Shown: one piece after another, positions 54,188-63,532 of the stretch
How the letters are laid out: each line of letters begins with the position of its first letter
Position numbering within the stretch: position 1 is the first letter of the stretch
Assembly (NCBI RefSeq): GCF_947494025.1
Contig: NZ_CANLTQ010000002.1
Coordinates: forward strand, 248,001-312,000
Source of the DNA: an uncultured Jannaschia sp.
GTDB taxonomy: Bacteria > Pseudomonadota > Alphaproteobacteria > Rhodobacterales > Rhodobacteraceae
Length of the DNA stretch: 64,000 nucleotides
Direction of reading: 5' to 3'
Position numbers and translations under genes: made by a program
Notes under the pieces: model-generated
Databases searched by the model: none
The model's input: only the letters and a program-made list of their open reading frames with translations
What the model was told of the DNA's origin: nothing

Positions 54188-57100
54188 TCAGGACAGCCGC
54201 TCGAGGAGGTCGATCGCCGCTTCGATCCGCGCCTCGGGCGCCTCCAGCGCACGTCGCAGCACGAGGCGCTTGCCGGAACGTTCGACGTCGTCGGGCACGT
54301 CGTCGGGCGCCTGTCCCGCGAAATCGAGCGCCACCGCCTCCGGTCCGGCCGAGACGCCCCGGAGCGTCAGCCGGGTCGCGAGCGCGCGGAGCCGGGCGAG
54401 CCGCAGCGCCATGCGCTCTTCGGGCGGGGGCGGGCCGAACCGGTCCTCGACTTCGTCGGCGAGGCGCGCCGCCGCCGCCGGCGCGTCGATCCGGCCGAGC
54501 CGGACATAAAGCGTCGCCCGCATGTCGGCGCTGTGGATATAGTCCTCGGGTAGGCTCCAGGGGGCGTCCACCCGGATCTCGGGCCGCGGCGGCTTGTCTT
54601 CGCCCTTGGCCCTGCGCAGCGCGTCGGCCAGCATCGCCGCGTGCAGCGCGGGACCGACCCGTGCGTCGTGCCCGGTCTGCGCCAGACCGAAAAGGTCGCC
54701 CGCGCCGCGGCGGTCCAGATCGGCGACCGAAAGGGCGAGCCCGGCGCCGAGCGTGTCCATCGCCGCGATCGTATCGAGGCGTCGCTCCCTGGCCTCGTTC
54801 GGCGGAACGTCCGGGTCGGTCAGGAGCCAGCAATAGGCCTGCCGGCTGCCGCGGCCCACGCGCCCGCGCAACTGGTGGAGCTGCGCAAGCCCGAGGAGGT
54901 CGGGCCGCAACACGATCATCGTGTTGGCGCGTGGCACATCGAGGCCGGATTCGACGATCGTCGTCGCCAGCAGCACGTCGCCCGCGCCGTCGGCGAAACC
55001 CGTCATGGTCTCGTCGATCTCCCGCGCCGGCCGGTCGCCATGGGCGACCCGGACGTCCAGATCGGGGACGAGCTCGGCCAGCATCGCCTCCGTGGCTTCG
55101 ATCTCCTCGATCCGCGGCACGATGACGAAGCTTTGGCCGCGGCGCCGGGCTTCGCGACACAGCGCATCGCGGATCGCACCGGGCTCGGCCGGCGCGACGA
55201 TCGTCCGGATCGGGCGGCGGCGGGCCGGAGCCGTGCGCAGAAGGCTCAGGGGCCGGACCCCGGCGATGGCGCCTTCGAGCGATCCGGGGATCGGCGTCGC
55301 GCTCATGGAAAGCGTGTGGACGGCGGCGCCCATCGTGCGCAGCGCCCGTTTGTGAGCCCGCCCGAAGCGCTGCTCCTCGTCGATCACGACGAGGCCGAGC
55401 GCCTCGAACGAGACATTCTTGCCGAGGATCGCATGCGTGCCGACCACGACCCGGACCGTCCCGTCGGCCAGGCCCGCGCGCACGCGCTTCGCTTCGGCGG
55501 GATTCGTGAGGCGGGACAGCGAGGCCACCTCGATCCCGACCTGGGCGAGTCGGCGGCCGAAGGTCGTGGCATGCTGTCGCGCGAGAACGGTGGTCGGCGC
55601 GACGACGGCGACCTGCATTCCCGCGAGCGCGGCGGCGGCGGCCGCGCGGATCGCGATCTCGGTCTTGCCGAAGCCGACGTCGCCCACCAGCAGCCGGTTC
55701 ATCGGCCGCCCCGAGGCGAGGTCGGACAGCACGTCGCCGATCGCCGCGCGCTGGTCCGGGGTTTCCTCCCACGGAAAGGCGGCGGCGACCGTCTCGTAGG
55801 CGGCCGCTTCGGGTTTCAGGACCGGCGCCTCCAACTCGGCGCGGCCGCGCGCGGCCTCGACCATCGCTTCCGCGGATTCGCGGATGGCGCGGGAAAAGCG
55901 GGCGCGGCGGCGGTCCCAGCCCTTCCCGTCCAGCCGGTCGAGCGCCACGCCGTCCTCGTCCTGCCCGTAGCGCCAGACATGCCCGGCCTCCGAGGCCGGG
56001 ACGAGACGCACGTCGTCGTCGCCATAGACGATGCGCAGGGCCTCCCCGCCGTTAAGGGGTTCGAGCCCCTCAAGCCGGCCGAGCCCGTGCGCCTCATGCA
56101 CCACGAGGTCGCCGAGATGCAGTTCCTGCGCCTCGGCGATCCAGGGCGGCGGTGCGGCCGGGCCGGTGGCGGCCGCGGCCTGCCGTCCCAGCACATCGCG
56201 CCCGCTCAGCACCAGCGTCGCGCCATCGCGATGACCGTGATCGAGCGGCGCCACGAGCGTGGCGGCGCCGCCACGCTCGAGTTCCTCCGTCTCCGACCAG
56301 CTATCGGCGGCGATCGCGTCCATCCCGGCCATGCGCGCCAGACGAGCGCGTTCCCGGGCGGTACCCGCGACGAGGATCGTCCGCCCGGCCCCAGCGATCG
56401 CCGCCCGCAGGGCCGCACGCGGCCGGGCCTCGCCGGCGATGACGGGCGCCGGAACCACCCCGTCGAGGGCGATCTCCGCCGCTTCCTTTCGCCAGGACGT
56501 CCAGTCCGCCGGGGCGAGGTAGAGCCGGTCGGGCGGAAGGGGGCGCCGCGCGCCGCCGCCATCGACCTCGGCCTGCATCCGCTCCTCACGGGCGGCCGGA
56601 AGGCCGGACAGGATCCGGCCCACCGCCGAAAGCGCGTCCGGGCTCCCCGAGAGCCGGGCCCCCGGCACCTCGTCGCGAAGCGGGACGAGCCGATCGTGGT
56701 GGTCGGGAAGCCAGTGTTCCGCCCCCGCCTCGCGCTCGCGCGCGATCTCGGCCGGAAGCTCGCTCGCAGGGTCGATCACCGCGCTGTCGCGATCCGCGAC
56801 GGTCCGCTGGCTGGCGGCGTCGAAGACGTGGATCGCGGCGATGCGGCCGTCCTCGAACGCGATGCGCAGCGGATGGTCGAGGCCGGCCGGAAACACGTCG
56901 AGCACCGCGCCGCGCAGGGCCATCTCGCCCGGCTCGTCGATGCGCCCCTCCTCGTGGTAGGCGAGCGCGGCAAGGCGGTCCACCACGGCCTCCGCCTCCA
57001 TCGCGTCGCCGACGGAGAGCGCGAGCGCGTCGCGCGTTCCGCGCGGCACGACACGCTGGATCACGGCGGCGGGCGTCGTGACCAGAAGCGCGGGGGCGTC

Positions 57101-57361
57101 CCCTGCCCCGGCCACTTCGCGCAGCGCCGCCAACCGGTGGCCCATCGCGGCCGAGGAGGGCGAGGCCCAATCGTAGGGCAGGCAATCCCAGGGCGGCAGA
57201 AGGTGGATCGCGAGCGACGGATGCGTCGCGCCGAGGAAACGAACGATCCCTTCGGCCCGGGACTCGGATGCCGCGACATGGATCACCCGGCGCGCATCCG
57301 TCTTGCGCATCCACTCGGCGAGGCGCAGTGCTTCCGCACCCGCCGGTCTGCTCTGCGTCAT
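54188..57361 (-). CDS. mfd: Mfd-type transcription-repair coupling helicase (short form)
   Basis: A DNA translocase of 1057 residues, about 90 shorter than typical Mfd. The N-terminal UvrB-like module includes HLLPPWDCLPYDWASPSSAA. The RNA-polymerase-interacting CarD-like domain starts LHLGDLVVHEAHGLGRLEGL at about 412. Helicase motif I is GDVGFGKTE (about 559), motif II DEEQRFG (about 660), motif VI QLHQLRGRVGRGSRQAYCWL. A C-terminal TRCF domain ends the protein. ATG 57361 has GAGGGA upstream. Some Rhodobacterales also encode a longer Mfd, so this may be a paralogue. Confidence 0.82.
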   Translation of the reverse strand: MTQSRPAGAEALRLAEWMRKTDARRVIHVAASESRAEGIVRFLGATHPSLAIHLLPPWDCLPYDWASPSSAAMGHRLAALREVAGAGDAPALLVTTPAAVIQRVVPRGTRDALALSVGDAMEAEAVVDRLAALAYHEEGRIDEPGEMALRGAVLDVFPAGLDHPLRIAFEDGRIAAIHVFDAASQRTVADRDSAVIDPASELPAEIAREREAGAEHWLPDHHDRLVPLRDEVPGARLSGSPDALSAVGRILSGLPAAREERMQAEVDGGGARRPLPPDRLYLAPADWTSWRKEAAEIALDGVVPAPVIAGEARPRAALRAAIAGAGRTILVAGTARERARLARMAGMDAIAADSWSETEELERGGAATLVAPLDHGHRDGATLVLSGRDVLGRQAAAATGPAAPPPWIAEAQELHLGDLVVHEAHGLGRLEGLEPLNGGEALRIVYGDDDVRLVPASEAGHVWRYGQDEDGVALDRLDGKGWDRRRARFSRAIRESAEAMVEAARGRAELEAPVLKPEAAAYETVAAAFPWEETPDQRAAIGDVLSDLASGRPMNRLLVGDVGFGKTEIAIRAAAAAALAGMQVAVVAPTTVLARQHATTFGRRLAQVGIEVASLSRLTNPAEAKRVRAGLADGTVRVVVGTHAILGKNVSFEALGLVVIDEEQRFGRAHKRALRTMGAAVHTLSMSATPIPGSLEGAIAGVRPLSLLRTAPARRRPIRTIVAPAEPGAIRDALCREARRRGQSFVIVPRIEEIEATEAMLAELVPDLDVRVAHGDRPAREIDETMTGFADGAGDVLLATTIVESGLDVPRANTMIVLRPDLLGLAQLHQLRGRVGRGSRQAYCWLLTDPDVPPNEARERRLDTIAAMDTLGAGLALSVADLDRRGAGDLFGLAQTGHDARVGPALHAAMLADALRRAKGEDKPPRPEIRVDAPWSLPEDYIHSADMRATLYVRLGRIDAPAAAARLADEVEDRFGPPPPEERMALRLARLRALATRLTLRGVSAGPEAVALDFAGQAPDDVPDDVERSGKRLVLRRALEAPEARIEAAIDLLERLS

Positions 57362-57451
57362 ACGGTTCCCTCGCCGTTCGGCAGGCAACCTTCGGTGCGC
57401 GATCCTGGTTCCGCCCGGGACGCCTTGCCGCAGCCGGTCCGGCCCGCGCCC

Positions 57452-58993
57452 CTAGCGCGGCAACGACCGGTGCCGCCAGACGAGCCAGGCGACGAGCCCG
57501 AGCCCCGCCGCGCCCGCGATCAGCGCGAGGTGACGCGGGCGCAGACCGTGGCCCGCCGCGGCCGGCTCTCCGGGCTCGTAGCGCGGATCGAAGAGGCGCG
57601 TATCGGCGAGGAACTCTCCGAGCAGATCCTCCGGAACCCGTTCGATGGGACGCAGGGCCCGGCCGCCCTCCACGCGGAGGGATTCGATCGCCCCGATCAG
57701 CGTGCCCTTCTCGTCCAGCGTCGCCTCGACCTTCTCGACCGGCACGGCGAGATGCTCAGCCAGGAGCCTGGCGCGGAAAGCGCGCACCGAATGGCGCTCC
57801 CCTTCGAAAGCGATGTCACATTCGGTATCGAAGCCGAGCGAGCGGTCGTTCAGGTTGCTGGAGCCGATGCGGAGGATCTGGTCGTCGACGATGAAGATCT
57901 TCGCATGGACGTAGATCGGCTCGCCTTCGCGGTTGACCGGGTGGTAGATACGGAACCGGTCGCCGTGATCGGCCGCGCGCAAACGCTCCACCAGCCGGCC
58001 GCGAAGCACGTGCATGGCCCTGTCCTCGACATAGGCCAGCGCCGCCTCGGGGTTGACGACGACGATCTCCGGTCCCGACTCCTCCCGCAGGCGAGCCTCC
58101 AGCGCCTCGCAGATCGATTCCGCCGCGAAATATTGGGATTCGACGTAGATGACGTGCCGGGCGGCCGCGATGCTGTCGAGGATCAACCGCTCGATCTCGT
58201 TCGTCAGCTCCTCGCCATCGAAGGGCGGCCCGGTCCGGGCGATCGCCACCTCGACGTTCTCCGCATCGACATGGAGGTGATCGGGCCAGAGGATCGGCCG
58301 GACGTCGTCCGGCGGCACGAGCTCCTCCCCCGTCGCGCGTCGCCAGCGATTGCGTGACAGCTCGCCCAGGGCTTCGGCGACCGGCCCGGTCAGCGCGGAA
58401 GTCGCATCGTGCCACGGCTCGGAGATCGTGCCATTCGCAAGCGCGCGGCGCGGATCCCCCGGCAGGTGCTCGGGCGTGTCCCATCGGCCCGCGGTCGTGT
58501 CGATGCCGCCGCAGAAGGCGAAGGTGTTGTCCGCGACGATGATCTTCTGATGGTGGCAGGCGCCGAACGGATGATGACCGTCGAGCGCGAAATGGATCCG
58601 GTCGTCGCCGAAGATGTCGAGCGCGACCGTCGGCAGGAACCGCCCCGGCGCAACGAGGACCGCGCCGTTCCACTTCAACATGTAGATGTGCAACTCCGGC
58701 GTGCGGGCGACGACGGCCTCCAGAAACGGGCCGAGCGTGTTCGGATAACCGTCGGGCGCGAGACCGTCCCCGTCGCTTTCGCCCGGCAGCATCTCGATCT
58801 CGAAGTCGAAATCCCAACCGATGAGCAGCAGCTCCCTCTTGGCTTCGAGGAAAATGCCGCGCAGCATCCGGAAGTAATCCGCCGCGTCGATGATCAGCGC
58901 CAGCTTCTCGGCGCGCGCGACGCGCCAGCAATTCTCGCCCGGCTTGAAAATGGACGCCGAAGCGTCCGGGTTTCGGGACCTTGTCTCGTTCAC
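57452..58993 (-). CDS. Phospholipase D-family protein
   Basis: A 513-residue protein with two HKD motifs: HHQKIIVADN (about residue 148-157) and VHAKIFIVDDQILRIGSSNL (about 369-388). A C-terminal membrane helix (HLALIAGAAGLGLVAWLVWR) anchors it. The start is GTG at 58993 with GAGGAG 5 bases upstream; an ATG at 58995 is followed at once by a stop, and an in-frame start further up lacks a ribosome-binding site. Phospholipase D or cardiolipin-synthase-like phosphatidyl transfer is possible. The 256 bp upstream to the chemotaxis operon show no gene. Confidence 0.87.
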   Translation of the reverse strand: MNETRSRNPDASASIFKPGENCWRVARAEKLALIIDAADYFRMLRGIFLEAKRELLLIGWDFDFEIEMLPGESDGDGLAPDGYPNTLGPFLEAVVARTPELHIYMLKWNGAVLVAPGRFLPTVALDIFGDDRIHFALDGHHPFGACHHQKIIVADNTFAFCGGIDTTAGRWDTPEHLPGDPRRALANGTISEPWHDATSALTGPVAEALGELSRNRWRRATGEELVPPDDVRPILWPDHLHVDAENVEVAIARTGPPFDGEELTNEIERLILDSIAAARHVIYVESQYFAAESICEALEARLREESGPEIVVVNPEAALAYVEDRAMHVLRGRLVERLRAADHGDRFRIYHPVNREGEPIYVHAKIFIVDDQILRIGSSNLNDRSLGFDTECDIAFEGERHSVRAFRARLLAEHLAVPVEKVEATLDEKGTLIGAIESLRVEGGRALRPIERVPEDLLGEFLADTRLFDPRYEPGEPAAAGHGLRPRHLALIAGAAGLGLVAWLVWRHRSLPR

Positions 58994-59249
58994 ATCCGCT
59001 CCTCGCAGTTCGGCGTCGCTCGACCTGGCCTGCGGCCCGTAACCTGAGCGCCGGCTACCGCATTCACGCAGCGGCACGGCAAGCTGGCCGGACGTGGCTT
59101 CAAAGGCCGACTTAGTCGTTAACCTTTCCGATTGCCACCGATCCGATGGAATTCAAGCCCGATCCCGTCGTTGCGCCCTCTGACAGGGCCGGTTTGCCCC
59201 GACCGGATATCGTGCCGTCCCGAGCCGGGTTCAGCGAAAAGGAACACGC

Positions 59250-59675
59250 TCAAAAAAGGTCCACATGACCCCCGTTCGGGTTCGGCGCCCGGGTCTCGGA
59301 CACGATGGAAGACCGCGGCATCGCCGGTGCCGCGTCGTCGAGACCGGCGAGCAGCCCGCTCCGGATCTCCCCGAGCGGAATCGCGACGATGTCCGGGCGC
59401 GCGTCGACGCCCACACCTTCCGGCACGACCGCCGACAGGCGATCCAGAAAGGCCGACAACGCCAGCACATGCTGCGAAAGCCGGTCGAAGGCTTGCAGCC
59501 GCGCCCGAACCGCGCGATCGCCCAGGGCCGGTCCGCCGGCGCGGATGGCCACGTCCTCGAGTTCCGCCAGCGGATCGTGGAGCCGGCCGACCTCGTGCGC
59601 GGCGTTGCGGATCAAGGCCGCGAGGGGCAACTGGCTGGCGGCGTCCTGCGCGGTCGCGGCGTCCTGCGCGGTCAC
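59250..59675 (-). CDS. Unassigned helical protein closing the chemotaxis operon
   Basis: A 141-residue protein from a GTG at 59675 that overlaps the cheY stop (GTGA). It opens with a duplicated hexapeptide (TAQDAATAQDAA, an 18-bp tandem repeat), then is helical: LAALIRNAAHEVGRLHDPLA and FDRLSQHVLALSAFLDRLSA. The C-terminal 45 residues look flexible. No domain was recognised. Position after cheR-cheY suggests a role in adaptation or in CheY dephosphorylation; the D-x3-Q spacing in FDRLSQH recalls the active-site helix of CheZ only loosely. Confidence 0.7.
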   Translation of the reverse strand: MTAQDAATAQDAASQLPLAALIRNAAHEVGRLHDPLAELEDVAIRAGGPALGDRAVRARLQAFDRLSQHVLALSAFLDRLSAVVPEGVGVDARPDIVAIPLGEIRSGLLAGLDDAAPAMPRSSIVSETRAPNPNGGHVDLF

Positions 59676-60058
59676 AATGGCCCCACGACCTTCTCGATGC
59701 AGTCGCGCAGCTGCGCCGGCGTGAACGGCTTCTTCAGGATCGAGTTCACCCGGAGCGCCTTGCCGCGCGTGACCACGTCGGGCGTGGGCGAGCCGGTCAC
59801 GAGGATGAATGCCGTCTTCTGCGTCCTGGGGCTGCGGCGGAGATGTTCCAACAGGCCCAGACCGTCGAGGCCGGGCATGTTGTAGTCCGACAGAACCAGA
59901 TGGACCGGCTTCTGCTGAAGCTTCTGATACGCGGACTTGCCGTCGTTCTCCTCGCAGTAGTTCCACACGCCGAGCGCGTCGAGAGCCTGGGTCAGGAGGC
60001 CACGGCTGGTCGACATGTCGTCGACGACCATGACATGCAGTTTTTCGCGGATGCCCAT
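59672..60058 (-). CDS. cheY: CheY-type response regulator (distal)
   Basis: Single-domain receiver of 128 residues. Acidic pair in VMVVDDMSTSRGLL (D13, D14), phospho-Asp D58 in LVLSDYNMPGLDG, Thr in ILVTGSPTP and Lys in ILKKPFTP. The start at 60058 (MGIREKLHVM) matches the family; upstream in-frame codons run into cheR. It would carry the phosphoryl signal from CheA to the flagellar motor or act as a phosphate sink; which of the two CheY proteins binds the motor is not decided by sequence. Confidence 0.93.
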   Translation of the reverse strand: MGIREKLHVMVVDDMSTSRGLLTQALDALGVWNYCEENDGKSAYQKLQQKPVHLVLSDYNMPGLDGLGLLEHLRRSPRTQKTAFILVTGSPTPDVVTRGKALRVNSILKKPFTPAQLRDCIEKVVGPL

Positions 60059-60096
60059 TTCACTCGTCCTCTCTTTCATCCGGCCCTGAGGCCGTT

Positions 60097-60933
60097 CTAT
60101 GTCTTCCGGTAGGATGTGACGCCGCAATTCCGCAGCTCGTCCGCCGCCGGTCCGGACAATCGCTCCGAATGGCCGATCATGAGCTGGCCGTCCGCCGTCA
60201 GGAGATCCGCGAAACGCTTCCACAGCCGCGCCTGTGTGGCGGAATCGAAGTAGATCGCCACGTTGCGGCACATGATGACGTCGAAGCGCCCCGTCATCGG
60301 CCAGGGCTCCATAAGGTTGAGCTCGCCGAAGGAGACGAGCCGTCGCACGGCCTCCGACATGACGAAGCTGTCGCCGTCCGTCACCGTATGCGTCTTCCGC
60401 ATCCCGACCGGGATCGCCTCGCGCTCGGCGAGCGGATAGCGCGCCTGCACCGCGCGCTCCAGGATCACCGGGTCGATGTCGGTGGCGAGGATGCGCAGGT
60501 CGTACTTCGAGACCTCAGGGCAGAGCTCCAGAATGGTCAGCGCGAGCGAATAGGCCTCCTGCCCCGCGGAGCACCCCGCCGACCAGAGCCGGACCCGCCG
60601 CCCGGCCTTGGCGCGGCGGAGAAGCTCGGGCAGGATCTCCGCGCGGAGCTGATCGAAATGGTGCCTTTCGCGGAAGAACTGGGTGACGTTCGTGGTCAGC
60701 GCCGAAAGCATCTCGCGCAGCTCATCCTCGCCGAGCGGGCCGCGGAGCATGTCGCAATACTCACCGAAGGTTTCGAGCCCGAGGAACCGCAGGCGTCTGG
60801 CCAGCCGCGAATAGGCCAGCTGCTTCTTGCAAGGCTCCAGGAACAGGCCGAAGTTTTCGTGCGCGAGCGCGGCGATGGTCCGGAAGTCGCGGTCGGTGAA
60901 CGGATAATCCCCCCGAACGGCGGTGGCGGCCAT
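60097..60933 (-). CDS. cheR: Chemotaxis protein methyltransferase CheR
   Basis: SAM-dependent enzyme of 278 residues that methylates chemoreceptor glutamates. The N-terminal helical domain contains RLRFLGLETFGEYCDMLRG; the SAM site is RLWSAGCSAGQEAYSLALT and FDVIMCRNVAIYFD. ATG 60933 overlaps the cheW stop by one base (TGATG). No cheB methylesterase gene is seen in the window; it may lie beyond the window edge or elsewhere. Confidence 0.95.
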   Translation of the reverse strand: MAATAVRGDYPFTDRDFRTIAALAHENFGLFLEPCKKQLAYSRLARRLRFLGLETFGEYCDMLRGPLGEDELREMLSALTTNVTQFFRERHHFDQLRAEILPELLRRAKAGRRVRLWSAGCSAGQEAYSLALTILELCPEVSKYDLRILATDIDPVILERAVQARYPLAEREAIPVGMRKTHTVTDGDSFVMSEAVRRLVSFGELNLMEPWPMTGRFDVIMCRNVAIYFDSATQARLWKRFADLLTADGQLMIGHSERLSGPAADELRNCGVTSYRKT

Positions 60934-61397
60934 CAAAGGACCTCTTCCATCGCGGAAACGACGTCGCCGACGCTGATGATGCGGATCACGCCGCCGTCGG
61001 TGGTGATGAGTCCGCGGATGCAGGACGTGCTCGTGTCGCGCTTGGCGCCCGGCGCGTCGCGGATCTGGTCCGGCGTCACGCTCAGGATGCGGCGCACCGC
61101 CTCGACGGCGAGACCGATGATCTTCTCCTCGTGCTCGATGATGACGATCACGTGGCGATCGGTGGGCTCGATCCGCGCGAACCCGAAAAGCGCGGCCAGA
61201 TCGATGATCGGGATGACCTCGCCGCGCAGGTTCATCGTGCCCATCAGGTAGTGCGGCGCATGCGGCAGCGTGGTCGTCGGCGACCAGCGGCGATTCTCGC
61301 GCACCCGCTTGATGTCGATGCAGAAGTCCTGCCCGGCCACGATCACCGTTGCGTAGAGTTCGGCGGGCGCGGCGAGCGTCTCGGCTTCAGGCGGCAT
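60933..61397 (-). CDS. cheW: Chemotaxis coupling protein CheW
   Basis: Adaptor of 154 residues linking CheA to receptors. The two SH3-like lobes are recognised by ELYATVIVAGQDFCIDIKRV and LMGTMNLRGEVIPIIDLAAL, the latter being the conserved CheW core. RHVIVIIEHEEKIIGLAVEA follows. Its start overlaps the end of cheA by 11 bp. Confidence 0.94.
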   Translation of the reverse strand: MPPEAETLAAPAELYATVIVAGQDFCIDIKRVRENRRWSPTTTLPHAPHYLMGTMNLRGEVIPIIDLAALFGFARIEPTDRHVIVIIEHEEKIIGLAVEAVRRILSVTPDQIRDAPGAKRDTSTSCIRGLITTDGGVIRIISVGDVVSAMEEVL

Positions 61398-63528
61398 CTT
61401 TCTTCTCCTCCCTGCGGGTTTCGTCCTCGGTGCGGGAACGCATCGACCCGGCCGAGGGCGGATCCTCGGCGATCCCGTCGGGGTCGACGATCAGCGCAAC
61501 CTTTCCATCGCCGAGGATCGTCGCGGCGGAGATGCCGGCGATGTGACGGTAGTTCTTTGCCAGGCTCTTGATCACGACCTGCCGCTTGTCGACCACGCCG
61601 TCGACGGCCAGGGCGACCCGTGATCCGTTGGACTGGATTATCAGAAGCGTCTTCTTGGTCAGCTTCTTCGCACGTGTCGGATGGCCCAGACGCTCGGCCA
61701 GGTCGATCACCGGCAGGTAGTCGCCCCGGTTGAAGAACAGCGTCCGCCCGGTGCCGAGCCGGCTCAGGTCGTCCTTGCGCGGCCGGATCGCCTCCTCGAT
61801 GCAGGCGATCGGCACGACCATGGTCTCCTCGCCGAGCCGGACGACCATGCCGTCGAGCACGGCGAGCGTCAGCGGCAACAGGATTGAGAAGACCGACCCC
61901 TCGCCGGGCGTCGAGGCGATGGAGATGCGCCCGCCGAGCGCCGCGATCGACGTCCGGACCACGTCCATCCCGACGCCACGGCCCGACAGGCTGGTGACCG
62001 AGGCGGCGGTGGAGAAGCCCGGCCGGAACAGGAGCTGGTCGATCTCCGCGTCGCTCAGATCGACATCGGCGGGGATCAGCCCCTTCTCGATGGCGATCTG
62101 CCTGATGCGCGGCCGGTTCAGGCCCGCGCCGTCATCGGCGATCCGGATGAGCACGTCGCCCGACTTGTAACAGGCGGTGAGCTTGACGGTGCCCCGTTCC
62201 GGCTTGCCGGCCTCGCGCCGCTTCTCCGGCACTTCGAGGCCGTGGTCGATGGAATTGCGGATCATGTGCGTCAGCGGATCGGCGAGCTTCTCGATGACCT
62301 TCTTGTCGACCTCGGTCTCCTCGCCCTCGATGACGAGCTGTGCCGACTTGCCGGCCACGTCCGCCGTTTCCCGCGCGATCCGGGTCATCCGCTGGAAGAG
62401 CTGCTTGACGGGCTGGGTCCGCAGGCCCATCACGCCTTCCTGCACCTCGCGGGCGAGCTGCTTGTAATCGTCCAGATCGGTCGCGATCTCGGGCGTCAGC
62501 GGCACGCCGATCTCGCGCACGCGCTGCGTGATCATCGCCTGATTGATGATGAGCTCCCCCACCGTGTTGATGAGCCGGTCGATCCGGTCGACATCGACCC
62601 GAAGCGTCGCCCGCGCGTCCTTCCTGGCCGGGGCGGGCTCGGCATTTTCCCTCGCAGGCGTCTCGGCCGACGCGGCTGGCGACGGCTCCACCGACAGGTC
62701 CGGCAGGTCCGCGGCGTCGTCCGGCGCGAAATCGTCTAGATCGGGAAGCTCCGGCAATCCCGTCGCGTCGCCGCTGCCCCCGGACCGGACGACCGTGATC
62801 TCCAGATCGCAAAGGCCGTCGACGAATTCGAACACCTCGCGCACGGCGCCCTCGGGCTCCGACGAGACGAGCGTAATCTCCCAGGCGAGGTAGCTCCCTT
62901 CCCAATCGAACGCGTCGATGCCCGGTAGGCCCGACAGGTCGACCGCGACCGCGATTTCGCCGAGATCCGCGAGCGCCTCGATCAAGACGAGCGGCTCGTG
63001 CCCGGTGGCGTAGAGGTCGCGCCGGGGCGCGAAGGCGATGGTGTAGGTCGTGGATCCCGGCTCGTCGTCGTCAAGATCGGGCAGTGCGAAGTCGAAATCC
63101 GCGCCCACCGCGTCGAACACGAACTCCTCTTCGACCGCGCCTTCCTCGCCGAGAACGGCCTCGAGTGCGTCGGACGTGGTGGAAACGGCGGCGGCGTCGA
63201 ACGGGCTCTCGTCGCGCGCGGTTTCCACAAGGTCCGCGAGGACGTCTCCGGCGCGTTGCAGCAGGGCGATGAGCTCGTCGGCCGGCTCGAGGTCGCCCGA
63301 GCGGATGCGGTCGAGCACCGTCTCGAAGGTATGCGCGAACCCCACGAGGTCGTTCAGGCCGAATGAGCCCGCACCGCCCTTGATCGAATGGACCGCACGG
63401 AACACGGCGTTCACCGTCTCGCCGCCGTGGTCGCCGCCGGCCATCTCGCCGAGCCCTTCGTTCAGAGCCTCGATGAGGTCCTCGCATTCCTCGAAGAACG
63501 TTGCCCGGATCGCGTCGAGTGCAGCCAT
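61387..63528 (-). CDS. cheA: Chemotaxis histidine kinase CheA
   Basis: Kinase of 713 residues. HPt domain with phospho-His H47 in AVHSIKGGAGSFGLNDLVGF; an acidic linker region about 115-300 that includes a second module resembling a CheY-binding P2-like segment (TTYTIAFAPRRDLYATGHEP); dimerisation helix pair (RIDRLINTVGELIINQAMIT); HATPase with HMIRNSIDHGLEVPEKR, IADDGAGL and SGRGVGMDVVRTSI; and a C-terminal CheW-like regulatory domain. It overlaps cheW and follows cheY by 4 bases. Confidence 0.96.
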   Translation of the reverse strand: MAALDAIRATFFEECEDLIEALNEGLGEMAGGDHGGETVNAVFRAVHSIKGGAGSFGLNDLVGFAHTFETVLDRIRSGDLEPADELIALLQRAGDVLADLVETARDESPFDAAAVSTTSDALEAVLGEEGAVEEEFVFDAVGADFDFALPDLDDDEPGSTTYTIAFAPRRDLYATGHEPLVLIEALADLGEIAVAVDLSGLPGIDAFDWEGSYLAWEITLVSSEPEGAVREVFEFVDGLCDLEITVVRSGGSGDATGLPELPDLDDFAPDDAADLPDLSVEPSPAASAETPARENAEPAPARKDARATLRVDVDRIDRLINTVGELIINQAMITQRVREIGVPLTPEIATDLDDYKQLAREVQEGVMGLRTQPVKQLFQRMTRIARETADVAGKSAQLVIEGEETEVDKKVIEKLADPLTHMIRNSIDHGLEVPEKRREAGKPERGTVKLTACYKSGDVLIRIADDGAGLNRPRIRQIAIEKGLIPADVDLSDAEIDQLLFRPGFSTAASVTSLSGRGVGMDVVRTSIAALGGRISIASTPGEGSVFSILLPLTLAVLDGMVVRLGEETMVVPIACIEEAIRPRKDDLSRLGTGRTLFFNRGDYLPVIDLAERLGHPTRAKKLTKKTLLIIQSNGSRVALAVDGVVDKRQVVIKSLAKNYRHIAGISAATILGDGKVALIVDPDGIAEDPPSAGSMRSRTEDETRREEKKDAA

Positions 63529-63532
63529 GGCG

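Noticed and set aside
54641-58357. A 1238-codon open frame on the plus strand opposite the Mfd and phospholipase D genes
   Set aside because: It runs antisense to two well-supported genes; such long open frames arise in very GC-rich coding DNA. Its product is low in hydrophobic order and matches no family.
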